Source of the DNA: Diphasiastrum complanatum
Taxonomy: Eukaryota > Streptophyta > Lycopodiopsida > Lycopodiales > Lycopodiaceae
Length of the DNA stretch: 64,000 nucleotides
Assembly: GCA_029204225.1 (NCBI GenBank)
Contig: CM055093.1
Span: forward strand, 46,050,338-46,114,337
Direction of reading: 5' to 3'
This document shows positions 34,087 to 45,459 of the stretch, piece after piece; the stretch's first letter is position 1; every line of letters begins with the position of its first letter. The translations under genes were made by a program, and so were the position numbers. The notes below the pieces were generated by a model. That model saw only the letters and a program-made list of their open reading frames with translations, was not told the origin of the DNA and did no database searches.

Positions 34087-34781
34087 GTAAGTTGCTTGGT
34101 TATATTGGAATGCTTGTGAAGGAGTCTGCAAGATAGTGTCTCTTTGTTCATATAAGCTCTTGTAAGTTTGATGCTGTGCTTAAGTTTTTATCTTCCTGGA
34201 GTCGAGGTAATCTTCAAATTTTTCAATTTTCAATTTTCAATACATTCAAAAGTTCAATCTTGTTCTCTTTAATATCTCATGGTGCTATCATGGGGCACGG
34301 GTCTGTCTTTTTGTTGTTTAGATGTGATTAACATTCTGAAGATGGTATGTAGTTGCCAATGTATCCAGATCTCAGTTACACATCATTGTGGAACACTTTA
34401 ATGGTTGAATGGTTGAGAAATGGTTCATAAAAATTGCAAGGTCTAAATTGCAACATCTAACTAGTGTTGAGTCTATGGAAGATGTTGGAGCTTGAGATTC
34501 AAACTGAAAAATTGAACTTTGAAACTGGCTAAATCCAGAAATCAAATTTGCGCTTTTTCAATTGATCATCGCATTCTATGGGCAATGCACATTCTACTAC
34601 GAAGGTTTCATTACTAATACCGTGCTTTAACAAAAATCATCACATCTCATTGACTGAGTCAGGGTCTCAATCGCAATTAAATAGACATAAGGCGTGTAGT
34701 GTACAAAAAAGCCAATTACCATAGCAATTAGATAGACACGTGGAGCACTCTAAATGATGGCAGCTATTGATATAGTGTGAA
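34087..34781 (+). other. Start of EMC10 intron 3, nothing identified
   Basis: AT-rich sequence after the exon 3 donor, without transposon or exon homology. Confidence 0.5.
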
Positions 34782-35150
34782 AAACCATTATGAATCTAGA
34801 TAGGGTAGATGTTATACTTGGTAAAGAGTGGTTCTATGAGAGGAATGAGTCTATGAAGAAAAACTATGTAACTCACAGTTTGTCATTTTTACATAACGGC
34901 AAATGTGTGTTCTTCCAGAAAAGGTTGTTATACCTTGGTCACATTATTTCGGACCATGGGTTGGAAATTGACCCAAATAAAGTCCGACAAGTACGTGAAT
35001 GGCCTATCCCTAAAACCATCCGGGAGGTTAAGTCCTTTTTGGGCTTTACGGGGTTTTTTCATAGATTCATCTTGAACTATGCATAAATTGCATTGGCCTT
35101 GACGAATGTCCTCAGAGGGGCTAAAAGAGTTAGCTGGCACAGTAAGTTGA
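34782..35150 (+). pseudogene. Gypsy pol scrap (protease-RT junction)
   Basis: One frame reads NLDRVDVILGKEWFYE (end of a gypsy protease, DxxLGxxWL) and, after an internal deletion, FQKRLLYLGHIISDHGLEID with PNKVRQVREWPIPKTIREVK and SFLGFTGFFHRFI, the RT thumb/connection. It ends by about 35150. RT fingers and palm are missing. Confidence 0.85.
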
Positions 35151-36380
35151 TGTAAGAACTTGAAGGAATGGGAGACTCAAATTGTAGCAAGAAAAGCGCA
35201 TGAAGTGGAAAGACAATGAAAGGAGGTTGAAATACTTGTATTATATCAGATAGAGTATGTATCTTTATGCATCTTTTCCTTACTGAGTTGCAAGATAGGA
35301 TTTCAAGAATTTACAGGGCTTAAGCTGCTTGAGCAAAGCTGCTTTTGTGATTGGCATTGAAGGACAATTTTCGTCTTCTAGAGGTGATGAGTTTGATTTC
35401 AGTGAGCCCCATAAATGACATACAAGAGAAGAACAAATGAAGTGGAAATGTGGGATTTTCTCCTCCAAACTAACAAACGATGACTATAGGAAACTTTTTC
35501 CCCTAAAAGCATTGCAAAAGTGTTACACTTTTCTTAGCAAGCAACGATCCATGTAACAATGTAATAGAGGCTCCTTGCAACTTATGAGAGCGAAAGATAA
35601 GATACATCATCTCCTAGAATATCTATGCCAAAGAAGTGAAGTGAAGATGAAATATGTAAAAATTGTGAGGAGGGTTATCTGCAGAAATAGGATTATCTAT
35701 GTACAATATTTTGAGTTCTAAATTTCTAAATTGCAAACTTAATGGCAAATAGAATGCGCAATTGTAGTATAAAAAAGATGTAAAAAGATCATAAATAATG
35801 TGTTGCCAAAGTATTAAAGAGAGAATTTGCAAACAAATCCCAGATGTTCAAATCTTAACCTTTGTGACATCTAGAGATGCGATCAACAAACTCATTAAGG
35901 GAGTACGAAACCCCCAACAACAAGAAAGAGAATGATTTAAAATTTTCCAAATAGTACACAAAAAGTAAAAAATGATGAAGTCCTTAAAGTTTTAAAAACA
36001 AGTTCAACAACTCCACTTTTATGAAATCATGATTTGTTAAGTACATTAGAACCATTTGATCCAAACCAATCTAGTACCCTACATAAATGAAGATCTATAG
36101 ATTGTAGGAAGTTTTGACTCCAAACCCTTATTTTACCCAAATTAGTTGTGATACCAATTCATGGCCAAAACAAAGTATGAATTGAAACAAAGGTGGATTG
36201 CATTGAAATGAAACGTAAATTTGCATCTCATATGAGTATGACAATGTTGACAAAGATTTGCTTAACCAAATTATTGAGTTGAATTGAAAGCTGAAACTTG
36301 CTTAGAATTGGAAATAGAAGTTAAGTGCACTCTCTAATCAATCACATACTCAAGAAAGAAGCCAATCTATCTTAAGGCTT
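35151..36380. other. Intron 3 sequence, nothing identified
   Basis: AT-rich; no conserved frames, LTR ends or RNA genes seen. Confidence 0.4.
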
Positions 36381-36500
36381 TGTTAGAAATAAATGACTAT
36401 GCTGAAGTTAATCCATAGGTTACTTTGACCCAAAAGGTCGAGATTTGTGTAACCATGGGTATTTAGTTAATTAGGCCATCTTAAGTTTGTCTTAAGTTCA
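36381..36500 (+). repeat. 5' LTR start of the copia element (downstream end unclear)
   Basis: Matches the 3' LTR start at 45257 until about TTAAGTTTGTCT (36481-36492). The LTR probably extends further, but no clear CA plus primer-site boundary was found. Confidence 0.7.
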
Positions 36501-36659
36501 GTTGGACCCAATTTTGGTCATGTACTGACTCATGGGTCCTCAGGGGTCTAATTTGGTTTAGGGGCCCTATCTTGACTTTTGGGGTGACAGTAACTTTTTG
36601 TTTTGAAATTTCAGCATACTGTTGATCTTTCCTAGTGGAGTTTGGATCAGCTTTTTGTC

Positions 36660-36970
36660 TCTTTTCAGGTTGAAGGAGGCCGCCCATTAGAGATCTTGGA
36701 GGAGCAATTTGTGGCACCCAAAAATCAGAATTTCAAATCTGAATTTTATGCAACCAGTTTTCAGCAGGTTTTGTTTGGAGGAGGGCGCCCAAAAATATGC
36801 TACTGATTTCTGGTTGTGGTGTCTCCTTATCTTGCTGTTTTTGTTTTCAGGTTTGCATTTGTGTAGGAGGGCACCCAAAATTCAACAAACCCTATTCAGG
36901 GTTAGGTCAACTTGTCGCTGGAAATTTGCAGATTCTCAGCAAGTAGTAGGGCGCTTTCAACAGCCCTATT
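36660..36970. repeat. Leader repeats with GGAGGGCGCCCAAAA motif
   Basis: Three to four imperfect copies of TTTCAGGTTTG...AGGAGGGCGCCCAAAA-like units (near 36668, 36776, 36848 and 36944), between the LTR start and gag. Confidence 0.6.
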
Positions 36971-37247
36971 GGAGTGTGTGTTGATCACACTATTTGGCTT
37001 CTTAATTGGGTTTCGGTGTAGGCTTCAATCGAAGCTAACCGAATTTTCAAGAAGTTGGTTTTTTTGTGCAGAAAGACAGCCATCTATCCATTATCTTTTG
37101 GGCACTTTGGTTGCAGATTGAAAGACATCTTGTGGTCCTACTTCAGCTCTTTGTTTGCTGCAAATTTTTTGAGTAGATTTGGTTGTGGAAAGGCTCTCTT
37201 TCCTATCTACTACAAGCTGAAATTTTGTTGGAGGTAATGGCTAAAGA

Positions 37248-37559
37248 TTGGAAGCTATCGGTTCTTTGTTTAGTGAAGATCGGTTGGATGGCACAAACTA
37301 CTCCTTGTGGAGTTACATGATGAAGAATCTTCTCATAGCGAAAGGGCTGTGGGATTTGGTCGTTGGCGATGAGGAAAGGCCTTCGTCTTTGGCACCTCCT
37401 ACACCTCGTGGATCATCATCATCATCATCTTCTACATCTTCGGAAGAACAAAAGAAATGGGATAGAAGGGATGCACAAGCACATTCTATGGTTGCTCTTG
37501 CTGTGAAAAGATCTATCTTACCTCATATTAGGTCTTGTAAGACATCTAAAAGTGCGTGA
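37248..37559 (+). pseudogene. Copia gag N-terminus, cut by gypsy
   Basis: FSEDRLDGTNYSLWSYMMKN and LIAKGLWDLVVGDEERP, then a Ser-rich loop and WDRRDAQAHSMVALAVKRSI, typical copia gag. A nearby ATG (37237) is in another frame. The frame is open until the gypsy LTR at 37560. Confidence 0.85.
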
Positions 37560-37999
37560 GTTACGAATAGAGCCACAACTGATCTAGAGCTATGCTATGA
37601 AAGCATCACATAAGCAAGACTTAAGCTATGAAAGCAGCACATAAGCAAGACTTAACCCTAGAAAGCAGGAAAGAGAGAGATTAAGGAGACTAAAGAGAGA
37701 GATCAATATCATCAGCTGAATAACAAATGACACAGTTTCCCTACTTATAGCTAAGAGGAAGCCCTAAAAGGAAGCTTCCGGTGGCTAGGGCCCAACTGGG
37801 AGGGAAAATAGTGCGCCCTCCAAGAAGGCCCCCACTCTCCAGTAATATGTCCAAATGGCCTAATAATGAATAATAAGGCCAAAGGCCAACCATATAGTCT
37901 AAGTGTACTGATGAATAAAAAAGGGCCCAAGGCCTGCTTATGCATAAAGTAAAGTAAATGTAAATGGACGCGACGAATGTAACGAGCCGAGTCCATAAC
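37560..37999 (-). repeat. 3' LTR of gypsy element 1
   Basis: 440 bp. The plus-strand ends are GTTACGAATA and GTCCATAAC, so the LTR is bounded by GTTA...TAAC, not TG...CA. It is matched by 55414-55860 in gypsy element 2. Confidence 0.8.
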
Positions 38000-38059
38000 T
38001 CTCCCTGGCACAAAAGAAAAAGACCCAACTGCCGGATCAAGTAGCAGCAAGCCCTGGTG

Positions 38060-38640
38060 CATCAACAGCTAGAACAACATCTGATGTAGAGGAATCAACA
38101 AGTGCAGCAAGAGCACGAGCCTGATCCGCAAGTGATGGTGTATGATAAAAGACATCAATAGGCTCCCATGTGGCCTCCTCAATAGGACGACCATCCCACT
38201 TGACCAAAAACTGAATCTGCCGGCGGCGTCGACTATGGTATAGACGAACCTGTAATATAGCAGCGGGTAAAAATGGAAATCACTAGGGAGCATTAGGAAA
38301 CTCAGCCTCACAAGGAGCGTCATCCTCAATAGCAGCACGTAATAAACTGACATGGAATACATCACAGGCGCGTGTGGAAGCAGGAAGCTGTAAGCGATAT
38401 GTAACTGGACTAAGAACCTCCAAAATGCGATAAGGTCCATAATAACGTGGTGCAAGCTTCTCAGTAGAAGCATGGCCCTGGACAAAATGATGACATGCAA
38501 ACCGTAGGCGTAGATAAACCATATCTCCAAGCTGAAACTCAACATGGCGGCGGTGACGATCAACTAAGGTCTGATAACGCTGCTGAACATGTTGTAAATG
38601 AGAACTGGCCCGGGTAATAAGCTCTCAAGCACCAAGGTAT
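38060..38640 (-). pseudogene. Gypsy 1 pol C-terminus with chromodomain
   Basis: Minus strand: MVYLRLRFACHHFVQGHAST, KLAPRYYGPYRILEVLSPVT and YRLQLPASTRACDVFHVSLL (integrase C-terminal GPY/F module), a TAG near 38285, then RRRRQIQFLVKWDGRPIEEA with TWEPIDVFYH, a chromodomain-like module. The homology to gypsy 2 starts abruptly near 38640. Confidence 0.85.
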
Positions 38641-40240
38641 CCAAAAAGCCCGAGAAGGTAGAATTGCATCAGCACCAGGAAGCCAATAAGGAAACTGGAA
38701 AAGAGATGGACACTCATTGCGAATAGCCGCATGATACACGTAACCATCAACCATATGTGCAAGGTGCCCCAAGAAAATATAGCAACATCGGAAGACTAGC
38801 ACCAAGGAGATCATCCTGACAAAGGATAGCTTAAAATGGAGAAATATGCACCAACATGGTCAAAAGCCCAAGGTATCCATAGGGCCCATGAATGAGAAGT
38901 ACCAATGGCATACGGTACCCTCAAGGCCCATATCACGAGAAGAGCAGCATGCCAAAAGCTCCAGAAGGTCCAAGAAATCAATGCATCATCTAAAAAGACA
39001 TGATGCATGAAAATAGTAGCAACAAATCTAGAAATAGTAGAGGCCCCAACTGACAAACTGTAGCCGAAAAACTCATCCAGAAAGGCCTCATATGGACATA
39101 CCAATCCATCATAGGATACACCAAAAACGGATGGAGAATCGGATGACCCATCGGAACTGGCTGCAAGTGTAATCCCAAAGTACACACCAGGCGCACAAGT
39201 GAGGAATAGAAGAAAAATGCACTGGAACGAGGAACAGGTTCCGCAACATCAGTAGCAAGCATTGGAGCAATATCCACGTGTAGCTGGGAATGAGTATCAA
39301 AGCACATATGAGCAACACTGAAGTATATGGCGGCAACATCCCCAAAAACTATCCAAGAGAGGAGAAGGAATTCTTTCAAGGTACCTTGATGGTCTCGGAA
39401 CACTAGAACAAAGTGGCAACTCAGCATCGGAGACCAAGCGATATGGAGCAACCTGAAATGACAGGGAACCTGAAGATCACTCAGACAAACAGTAGCTGGA
39501 ACGGAGGCAATAACCCAAGCCAACAGGATATGCCAAGCCTGACAATGAGCAACAATCCAAGGAACAGATAGAGAGCCACATGCATAATCATAGAGATATC
39601 CGCACCATAGGCGATCAGTAATATGGAAAAACCAGCACCAATCAACAGGTCCAAATGAAAACCAAGCTATATGTAATAACCAGGAATGCCATATATCCAT
39701 AGCATCGGCATGGACTGCAGCAAACCTATATGTAGAAACACCAGGAGACGGAAGGATGTCCGTGTACTCATCTAGAAAGATCCCAGCATATAAATACCCT
39801 AGATAAGTAATAGCGACCATCTGGCAAATATCCTCGGATGAAAAATGTTTAACAGTAAGGCCAAAGGCGAATGAACCATGTCAGGAACCGTAGAAATATC
39901 ATGAGGCAGATCACAAACCTCAAGTAGAGATCCATGGAGTTTTGCGAAAGAAGATACAACCTGATCACCAATAGCGAGGGAACCATAAACGTGGACCCAT
40001 GAAGAACCCCATAGAAATCAGCAGGAACATCGGCCATAACAGACTCAAGAGATGGAGATATAGAGACCAATGGAGAAGATACTGCACCAACCACCGAACC
40101 AGGAGGGCAATCTGAAGTATGCGCAAAAGCAATAGTAGGTATACGGTCTCAATATCAATGAAACCAGGAATGATCACTGAATACGATATCTGTGAATCAA
40201 GGCATATAGGCGCAAGGCACACAACAACAACTTGTAAATC
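38640..40240 (-). other. Foreign insert replacing RT-RNase H-integrase in gypsy 1
   Basis: About 1.6 kb that sits where 2.35 kb of pol lies in gypsy element 2. The minus strand contains a 276-codon ATG frame (39820-38990), rich in Trp, Phe, Leu and His. It looks like no known protein and may be open by chance. No RT, RNase H or integrase motif remains. It could be a captured host sequence or rearranged leader-type DNA. Confidence 0.6.
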
Positions 40241-40910
40241 CGAAGCAGCATCAACCTGAGGAAGAGGACCCACGGATGGTGAAAGTGAAGCAGCAACTGA
40301 TGTACTCTGAATGGAAAGAAGAGCTGCATCGTCAGCCTTTGGCAGGCTACGCATAAACTGCTTCCCGATAACCAACTAGAAGTCTCCCTGAGAATCAATG
40401 CCAACAAGTGAGTGTGTAACTGCATCACGTACAAATGTCAATGTCTGCTGTGTCAAGTCCAGTGTAACGGCTCCAAGAGATGCAAACCAATCAGCACCAA
40501 GGATAAGATCATAACGCTCCATAGGAATAATGTAAAGATCTGCTTGTCCAGAAAAATCTCCAATGCGGTATGGTAAACGCTGAAACATCTGAGAACTAGG
40601 AAAAGGATGGGAACTGGCAACCTCAACTGTGAGAGGCTGTGAAGCAGGAAGTATCAACTAAAGCACTCACGACCTGTAATATGTACACGTAACCGAATGG
40701 AGCGAGGACCAGGACGCCCTGTCCAAGTAGCATAGGCAAGCTGAGCATGGCAAGTAGCAAGAAGTAAATTATTGGAAGGCTCAGAGGATAGGTTAGGCTC
40801 ATCAGAAATATGAATGTAGATATTGGAATCATCTGGAGTAGTGCCCTCATGGTGAAAAACAGTAGTAGTAGTAGGGAGAGGCTGACGGCAATCACGAGCA
40901 AAATGGTCAG
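40240..40910 (-). pseudogene. Gypsy 1 zinc knuckle and protease
   Basis: Minus strand: RLCFRCQSPDHFARDCRQPL (CCHC knuckle, near 40900), LAYATWTGRPGPRSIRLRVH, then after a gap that removes the protease active-site DTG segment, LTVEVASSHPFPSSQMFQ, RIGDFSGQADLYIIPMERYD and LILGADWFASLGAVTLDL. Frames shift several times. The deleted DTG alone would disable the protease. Confidence 0.85.
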
Positions 40911-41910
40911 GACTCTGACAACGAAAGCAAAGACGTGTAACGTCGGACAAAAGCAGGTCGAGGAGTCGGAGGACGAGGAGACGAAGGGACAATGGAGAGA
41001 GGTGGAACAGAAGGGGCAGGTGTAGGGGTGGACGCAGCGGGAAAAGATGAAGCAGAAGGATGGGGTCGGGAGAAGCGGGAAGGAAGAGTGTCAGAGTACT
41101 TATGCTGTAAAGTACTGGCAAGAGACATTGCCTCAACAAGTGTGGGAGGACGGAAGGAAGAAACATCATAACGTAAAGCACCACGAAGCCCAGCAATGTA
41201 ACGAGAAATAAGCTCAGTGGGCTGTAGATTTGTGAAAAGATAAGAAAGCTCCATAAACTGATCTGTATAAGAAGCAAGATCACTGGTCTGAGTGAGACTA
41301 CGGAATGTATCACCTTGGCGGTCGAGCCCCTGAGGGTCAATCATAGCATGACGGAGGTCACGGCGAAAAGTATGCCATAAATGGAGCCCTTCCCGATCAG
41401 GATCAGCTCTATAAACTCGCCACCACATGGCGGCGCGTCCATCTAAATGTAAAGCAGCCAACTGGATCTTCTGAGGATCAGTCTTAGGGTAGATCTGAAA
41501 ATATGTGTCAAGCTTAGCAAACCAATTCTCTAATAAGTTCCTGTCAGAGGAACCGGAATAGGTAGCAAGCTGTACCCTATCACGAAAGTCTCGAGCAAAG
41601 TGTGGCTCAGGAAGTGGGGACGTGAAAAGAAACCAGGAGATGGGTTAGGTGGAATGAACGGTCCACCACCAGGCTGACTAGCAGAGGAAGATGGAAATCC
41701 AAATGGAGGGGGAGTCTCAAATGAAGGAAAAACAGGATCTTTACTAGGACCATGAGGCTGTAAAGAATCAATCTGTGACTGCATAGTAGCAAAGCCGGTC
41801 ATAACGGTATCGAAGCGAAGAACGAGACCAGAAAGGGTCTCATCCATGCGACGAAACTGATCGGATAAGGTTTCTTGAGTAGTCTCACTCGGGGTAGGTG
41901 AATGTGCCAT
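40907..41910 (-). pseudogene. Gypsy 1 gag
   Basis: ATG at 41910 gives MAHSPTPSETTQETLSDQFR. After a frame change near 41530 come MAALHLDGRAAMWWRVYRAD, FRSLTQTSDLASYTDQFMEL and TELISRYIAGLRGALRYDVS, the plant gypsy gag (Retrotrans_gag) core. A Pro/Ser-rich tail leads to the zinc knuckle. Confidence 0.85.
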
Positions 41911-42039
41911 AATGATAGTGGAAGGAATAGACGAAAACTTGAGAGAGCGGACTCTACCCCAAATTAGTCTATTAAAACCACTATTATCACAACTAAGAAA
42001 GGACAGCAATCAGCAAATGAAAAAAAGTGAAAATGAAGG

Positions 42040-42330
42040 CTGTAAAAATGCGCTGGACAGCCAGGAGGCAAGTGACAAATTGGAGTATCAAACGGAGTCG
42101 GAATTTTGTGAAATTTGGTTGAGGATGGGCGATGGACAGCCTGCAAACAAGGTGTGAAAAATGGCTGCAAACGGAGACAAAAACGGACGAAAGTGACAAG
42201 TATGAAGCAGCTGGACCGCCTGCAAATGTGAAAAGAGGGCTGAAAATGGAAGGAGGAACAGACGAAAGAGATGAGGGAATTGGGCGTTGGAGAGCCTGCA
42301 AACAAGCTGGAAATGGGTGATAGAGGGTTG
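42040..42330. repeat. Leader repeats of gypsy 1 (GGACAGCCTGCAAACAAG)
   Basis: Imperfect units containing GGACAGCCTGCAAACAAGGTG near 42133, 42213 and 42288, with intervening GAAAATGG...ACGAAAG words at a period near 80 bp. They lie between gag and the primer site. Confidence 0.6.
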
Positions 42331-42587
42331 GAACTTGGGTGCCGGAAATAATTTGCCCAATTTTTTTTTTTTTGTTCCGGCCGTCAAATTTAGCGGAAGT
42401 ACTTCCGCTAACTATCTGCCAAAGCTCCGCCAAGGAAAATGCTTTGATAGGAGCTGGTCCTCCTCCAAACTGTGCTGAATGTTGCTGAAGCAAAGAGACG
42501 AAAGCCCTCAGCAAAGAGAGAAAAATCAGCAAGGAAAATGGGCACCCAATCAGAAAATCAGATCTGAAATTCAGCAATCAGGAAAGT

Positions 42588-42599
42588 GCTCTGATACCA
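42588..42599 (-). other. Primer binding site of gypsy 1
   Basis: GCTCTGATACCA on the plus strand, the complement of the tRNA-iMet site, one base from the LTR remnant at 42601. Confidence 0.85.
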
Positions 42600-42690
42600 A
42601 GTTACGAATAGAGCCACAACTGATCTAGAGCTAAGCTATGAAAGCATCACATAAGCAAGACTTAAGCTGTGAAAGCAGCACATAAGCAAG

Positions 42691-43361
42691 GGCTTATTCA
42701 TTATGGATACCTATGAGCGACGAATTCCCTCTATATGTCTTGTTGCTTCTACATCACAATCATTGGAGTTGGCTGAATTGTGGCACGCAAGGTTTGGACA
42801 TCTCAACTTTGCAAGTTTGAGCTGAAGACATTTAATATGGTAGAAGATTTTCCTACCATTGAGCAGCCGGAAGGGCATGTATGCGTGGGGTGCATACTTG
42901 GAAAGTTTCAAAGGAAACCTTTTCCAGTTGATGGAACTATAAGGGTTCTTGATAAATTTGATTTGGTTCATAGTGATGTTTGTGGTCCAATGAGGACCGA
43001 ATCCATTGGAAAGTGCATCTATTTTGTGACTTTTATTGATGACTTTTCCCGTTTTACATGGATCTATCCTACGAAGGCTAAATTTGAAGTTTTTCAACAT
43101 TTCAAAGATTTTCTAGCAATGGTGGAAAATCAGTTTGGGCATTCTTTGAAGACCCTATGCACCGATCGAGGAGGGGAATACAGTAAGAATACGTTCGGTG
43201 CATTTCTTCGAGAGAAGGGAATTCTACATCAAATGACAACTCCCTATACGCCTCAACAAAATGGTGTTCCGAGCGAAAGAATCGCACATTTATGGAGATG
43301 GCCCGTTGCATGCTCAAAGCAAAGGGGCTGCCTCACAAGTTTTGGGCTGAAGCGGTTATAA
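42691..43361 (+). pseudogene. Copia pre-integrase and integrase core
   Basis: LAELWHARFGHLNFASLS in one frame; then, shifted, HVCVGCILGKFQRKPFP (zinc finger Cys pair), FDLVHSDVCGPMRTESIGKC, FVTFIDDFSRFTWIYP, LKTLCTDRGGEYSKNTF and QMTTPYTPQQNGVPSERI. This gives the HHCC finger and the D, D and E region of the copia DDE integrase. Frame changes occur near 42780 and 43290. Confidence 0.9.
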
Positions 43362-43837
43362 CGGCAGCATACATAAGCAATCGTTGTCCTACTAAAACAT
43401 TGAAAGTATTAACTCCTTATGAAGTTTGGTATGGGAAGAAGCCTTCAATCTCTCACTTTCGCATTTTTGGTTGTACGACTTATGCTTTTGTTCCGGATAA
43501 ACTTCGTACAAAGCTTGAGGATAAAGGAGTTAAATGCATTTTTGTTAGCTATAGTAGTGAAAGCAAAGGCTATAGGCTGTTCAATTTGAGCACTAACAAG
43601 ATTATTGTTAGTCGTGATGTGCATTTTGATGAAAAGAATTCATTAGATGTGGCCCTAACTCACATCTTGAAGGGGGAAAGCCCACATAGTGTGAATGTTG
43701 AAGTTTTTCCAGATTTGGTACCATCTTCTATTGCTGGAGGTAAGGGGCAACAATCAACCAGTTTCGACCTGCCCAACACCTCATCAAGTTTAGAGCCTAA
43801 TGTTCATCAAGAACCGCCCGTTATTGCTCAAAATTAG
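43292..43837 (+). pseudogene. Copia integrase C-terminus and linker
   Basis: MEMARCMLKAKGLPHKFWAE, AVITAAYISNRCPTKTLK, HFRIFGCTTYAFVPDKLR and KGYRLFNLSTNKIIVSRDVH, the conserved end of copia integrase, followed by a Ser/Pro-rich linker with a stop at 43835. Confidence 0.9.
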
Positions 43838-43870
43838 CCTGCAGGAACTGTTGGACAACAAGGACCAGTT

Positions 43871-44680
43871 TTGGAAGATCTTGGACAGCCAAGTGCGGTA
43901 TCGGAAGACCTTGGACAACAAATCGCAAGAAGAGACATGGCTGTTGGACAGCCCAAAACAGTCCCACGGTGGCTGTTGTCGACTTTGCGGGACAACAAAG
44001 TAAGATCATTTTATGATGGAAAGACAAGTGCCTCTACAAAATCAGTGGACTATGCTAATTTTTCAGATTTTGCTCTTACATCTCATGGAGATGTTGCGGA
44101 AGAACCTGTTTTCTATGAGCAGGCCAAGGGAGTAAAATCTTGGGAGGATGCGATGCAAGATAAGTATGACTCACTCATGAAGAACCAGATTTGGGTTCTT
44201 GTTGATCTTCCTCATGGGAAGAAGGCAATTGGTTCTAAATGGGTATACAAAATAAAGTATAAGGCAGATGGTACCATTGAAAGATACAAGGCAAGGCTTG
44301 TTGCCAAAGGCTATGCTCAGCAAAAGGGGATTGATTATGAGGAGATTTTTTCTCCTACTGCTCGGATGACTACCATGAGGGTAGTAACCTCTTTGGCTGC
44401 CCATTTTGGTTGGCGTTTGCGGCAACTGGACATAAAGACAGCATTCCTCAATGGTGGAAGATTGCAAGCCGGTTGCTACACCTATGGAGACATGCTTGAA
44501 ATTAAGTCTTCAAGGTGATGGTGAACCATTTGATACTACTTTATATTGTCAAGCTATTGGCTGTCTTATTTACCTATGTAATTCAAGACCGGACATTTCT
44601 TATAGTGTCTCACTCATGAGTCAATTCATGCATGCCCTGATGACATCACATTGGAAAGCGTTGAAAAGGATCTTTTGATA
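43871..44680 (+). pseudogene. Copia reverse transcriptase, palm deleted
   Basis: SWEDAMQDKYDSLMKNQIWV, KAIGSKWVYKIKYKADGTIE, RYKARLVAKGYAQQKGIDYE and QLDIKTAFLNGG (motif A, first catalytic Asp). At about 44455 the sequence jumps to VEDCKPVATPME and YCQAIGCLIYLCNSRPDISY, which lie after the catalytic YVDD in intact elements. The YVDD segment is gone. Confidence 0.9.
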
Positions 44681-44689
44681 TCTTCAAGG

Positions 44690-45185
44690 AACAAGAAGTC
44701 ATGGACTGGTTTTTCCTGCTTGACATGATGCATGTTTGGTTGGTTTTAGTGACTCGGATTGGGGTGGAGATCAAGACACTAGAGGCTCTACAAGTGGACA
44801 TTGCTTTTTTTATGGAAATTCTGCAATTTCTCGGTCAAGTAAAAAGCAGCCCACTGTTGCTACTTCTTCTAGTGAGGCAGAATATAGAGCGATATTTTCA
44901 GCCACAACGGAGTATTTATGGCTGAGAAGACTACTTGTTGACATGAAGTTTGGCGAGCCCGCAGTCACTCTTATCTTGAGTGATAGTCAGAGTGCTATTG
45001 CCATTGCATGGAATCCTGTTTTTCATGCGAGGACGAAACACATCGAGATCCATTATCTCTTTGTTCGGGAGAGACGTCATGATGACGACATTTTACTTGA
45101 GTATTGTCCTATAGAGGATAATATTGCGAACCTTTCACTAAGGTGTTGCCTAGAGTCAGATTTAAAGCTTTATGCAAAGCTTTAA
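44690..45185 (+). pseudogene. Copia RNase H
   Basis: LVGFSDSDWGGDQDTRGSTS, GNSAISRSSKKQPTVATSSS, EAEYRAIFSATTEYLWLRRL, LILSDSQSAIAIAWNPVFHA and RTKHIEIHYLFVRER. All copia RNase H landmarks are in one frame (from about 44736) up to the stop at 45183; a short frame change precedes it. Confidence 0.9.
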
Positions 45186-45256
45186 ATTTAATACCACGTG
45201 GTGGTTTTATTACATAGTGAAGATTTCAGTTTTTCTGCACTGTCATTTAAGGAGGG

Positions 45257-45368
45257 TGTTAGAAATAAATGACTATGCTGAAGTTAATCCATAGGTTACT
45301 TTGACCCAAAAGGTCGAGATTTGTGTAACCATGGGTATTTAGTTATTTAGACCATCTTAAGTTTGTCT
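45257..45368 (+). repeat. 3' LTR of the copia element, truncated
   Basis: Matches the 5' LTR from TGTTAGAAAT for about 110 bases, then departs at GTTTGTCT/CATAG where a foldback sequence begins. Confidence 0.8.
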
Positions 45369-45381
45369 CATAGATGCACTG

Positions 45382-45414
45382 CGTTTCTGAAAAATTCAAA
45401 AAAATTTCAGAAAC
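45382..45414. repeat. Perfect hairpin CGTTTCTGAAA...TTTCAGAAACG
   Basis: An 11-base stem with an 11-base A-rich loop, sitting between the truncated LTR and a (TA)n array. It may mark an end of a foldback transposon. Confidence 0.75.

Positions 45415-45417
<3 letters not shown>

Positions 45418-45457
<40 letters not shown>
45418..45457. repeat. (TA)n microsatellite
   Basis: AT dinucleotide array to the left of the GGTACC element. Confidence 0.9.

Positions 45458-45459
<2 letters not shown>

Larger units (their letters stand above)
37560..42690 (-). mobile_element. Gypsy element 1 (minus), pol replaced by foreign sequence
   Basis: Minus-strand chromodomain-type gypsy relative of gypsy element 2. 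It keeps the 3' LTR (37560-37999), the chromodomain end of pol, the protease and gag (40376-41910), a long repeat-bearing leader and the primer site (42588-42599). Where gypsy element 2 has RT, RNase H and integrase, this copy has about 1.6 kb without pol homology. Only the first 90 bp of the 5' LTR remain (42601-42690). It is inserted in the copia gag. Confidence 0.85.
36381..45368 (+). mobile_element. Copia element containing a nested gypsy element
   Basis: LTR starts TGTTAGAAATAAATGACTAT occur at 36381 and 45257 and agree over about 110 bases. Between them are a leader, gag N-terminus (to 37559), an antisense gypsy element (37560-42690), then copia integrase, RT and RNase H (42691-45185) and a polypurine AAGGAGGG (45249-45256). 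About 1 kb of copia gag-protease is missing across the gypsy insertion. RT also has an internal deletion. Confidence 0.85.

Noticed and set aside
38990-39820. 276-codon minus-strand frame as a real gene
   Set aside because: No recognisable domain, unusual Trp/Phe content, and it lies in the replaced part of a dead gypsy element. Kept only as part of the insert finding.
42000-42577. Minus-strand frames of 100-190 codons over the gypsy 1 leader
   Set aside because: They cover the non-coding leader repeats between primer site and gag; several phases are open together.
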